Shown: positions 6,484 through 6,767 of the stretch, piece after piece
Numbering within the stretch: the stretch's first letter is position 1
Layout: each line of letters starts with the position of its first letter
Origin: CAYNLX01 sp964441535
Lineage (GTDB): Bacteria > Bacillota_I > Bacilli_A > RF39 > UBA660
Direction of reading: 5' to 3'
Assembly (NCBI GenBank): GCA_964441535.1
Contig: CAYTXQ010000041.1
Coordinates: forward strand, 1 to 6,767
DNA length: 6,767 bases
Notes under the pieces: generated by a model
The model's input: the letters and a program-made list of their open reading frames with translations, nothing else
The model's database searches: none
Told to the model about the DNA's origin: nothing
Position numbers and translations under genes: made by a program

Positions 6484-6610
6484 TATATTTACACTAGTAT
6501 TTTACCACAATTTTACGTGACATTTAAATATATTTTACATTATTTTTCTTATTTACAAATTAAGTTTACATTACAATAATTTCTTTATATGGTTATTTAT
6601 TATATATTAA
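6484..6610. other. AT-rich intergenic region between dnaJ terminator and the 168-aa gene
   Basis: About 130 bases with no ORF of note. It holds the candidate promoter at 6499-6527 and a cluster of minus-strand TGTAAA words (6488-6493, 6534-6539, 6552-6557, 6565-6570, plus TGTAAT at 6570-6575). No RNA gene, CIRCE element or riboswitch-like structure was recognised. Confidence 0.5.
6499..6527 (-). promoter_or_regulatory. Candidate extended -10 promoter of the 168-aa membrane protein gene
   Basis: Minus strand: TTAAAT (weak -35, 6522-6527), 17-base spacer, TAAAAT (-10, 6499-6504, 5 of 6) preceded by TG and one base (TGG-TAAAAT). The predicted start near 6492 leaves about 21 bases of leader including GAGGAG. 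Moderate because the region is AT-rich. Confidence 0.42.
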
Positions 6611-6643
6611 AGTAAGAAAAAAGTAAATGAAATTCATTTACTT
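6611..6643 (-). terminator. Rho-independent terminator after dnaJ
   Basis: Near-perfect inverted repeat, arms 6633-6643 and 6621-6631 about one central base; realistically a 9-bp stem (AAGTAAATG with CATTTACTT) with a 5-base loop, followed on the minus strand by TTTTCTTACTTT. It spans the dnaJ stop codon (6638-6640). The stem is AT-rich but long. Confidence 0.75.
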
Positions 6644-6767
6644 CAAATATTTTTTAAATTTTTTAAACTCATTATAATTATCAAGTTCAGTCTTATCCAG
6701 TTCTTTAATTAGATCTCTTTGCTTACGATCAAGTTTATCTGGAATTATAACATTCATTACTGCATAT
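6638..6767 (-). CDS. dnaJ: Chaperone DnaJ, C-terminal fragment (runs off the right edge)
   Basis: The last 42 codons plus TAA of what reads as DnaJ (Hsp40), the co-chaperone that stimulates DnaK ATPase and delivers substrates. The visible part, YAVMNVIIPDKLDRKQRDLI..., matches the end of the C-terminal substrate-binding domain: a final beta strand (the V.V..P segment), then K L ... K Q (usual family form: P..L...Q..L...L), then a charged tail ending FKKFKKYLK. J domain, G/F region and zinc fingers lie outside the window. Its position upstream of mtaB agrees with the hrcA-grpE-dnaK-dnaJ...yqeV order in Bacillus. A terminator folds over its stop codon. The fragment is short, so identification rests on the one motif plus context. 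Confidence 0.82.
   Translation of the reverse strand, partial: YAVMNVIIPDKLDRKQRDLIKELDKTELDNYNEFKKFKKYLK

Noticed and set aside
6484..6637. CIRCE (HrcA operator) near dnaJ
   Set aside because: The TTAGCACTC-N9-GAGTGCTAA pattern is not present; it would be expected upstream of the hrcA/dnaK operon, outside the window.
1..6767. Defence system, CRISPR array, insertion sequence or prophage
   Set aside because: No repeat-spacer pattern, transposase, terminal inverted repeats or phage genes; RecD2 with standard motifs and family length is a housekeeping helicase, not a defence helicase.

Overview
The window is a compact, very AT-rich stretch (by eye about a quarter G+C) in which every recognisable gene lies on the minus strand. 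Gene content and order point to a low-GC Firmicutes/Tenericutes-type bacterium, most likely an uncultured gut Bacilli lineage (RF39/Erysipelotrichia-like); this placement is inferred, not computed. Tryptophan is encoded by TGG, no gene contains an in-frame TGA, and all seven visible stop codons are TAA or TAG. The standard bacterial code therefore fits.

In transcription order (right to left): the 3' end of dnaJ (chaperone) and its terminator; an AT-rich intergenic region with a candidate promoter; an unknown single-pass acidic membrane protein (168 aa) and terminator; mtaB (tRNA methylthiotransferase, interrupted by a 100-N assembly gap); an unknown single-pass membrane protein (257 aa) with its own strong promoter, and terminator; recD2 (helicase); a previously unlisted 50-aa small membrane-protein ORF and terminator; an AI-2E/YrrI-type membrane protein with its own promoter; and the 5' end of alaS, which runs off the left edge.

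The layout joins two neighbourhoods known from Bacillus subtilis: dnaJ ... mtaB (yqeV), and recD2 (yrrC) ... yrrI, alaS. The prmA/rsmE genes of the first and the yrrD/gln genes of the second are absent, and unknown small membrane proteins stand in between. The functions are housekeeping: protein folding, tRNA modification and charging, DNA repair.

I see no defence system, mobile element, CRISPR array, RNA gene or clearly new biological system. The observations most worth following are an AlaRS N-terminus of a type unlike Bacillus AlaRS in the Bacillus-like gene location, four out of four intrinsic terminators folding over the stop codon of their gene, a promoter embedded in a terminator hairpin, and two conserved-looking but unassigned membrane proteins.
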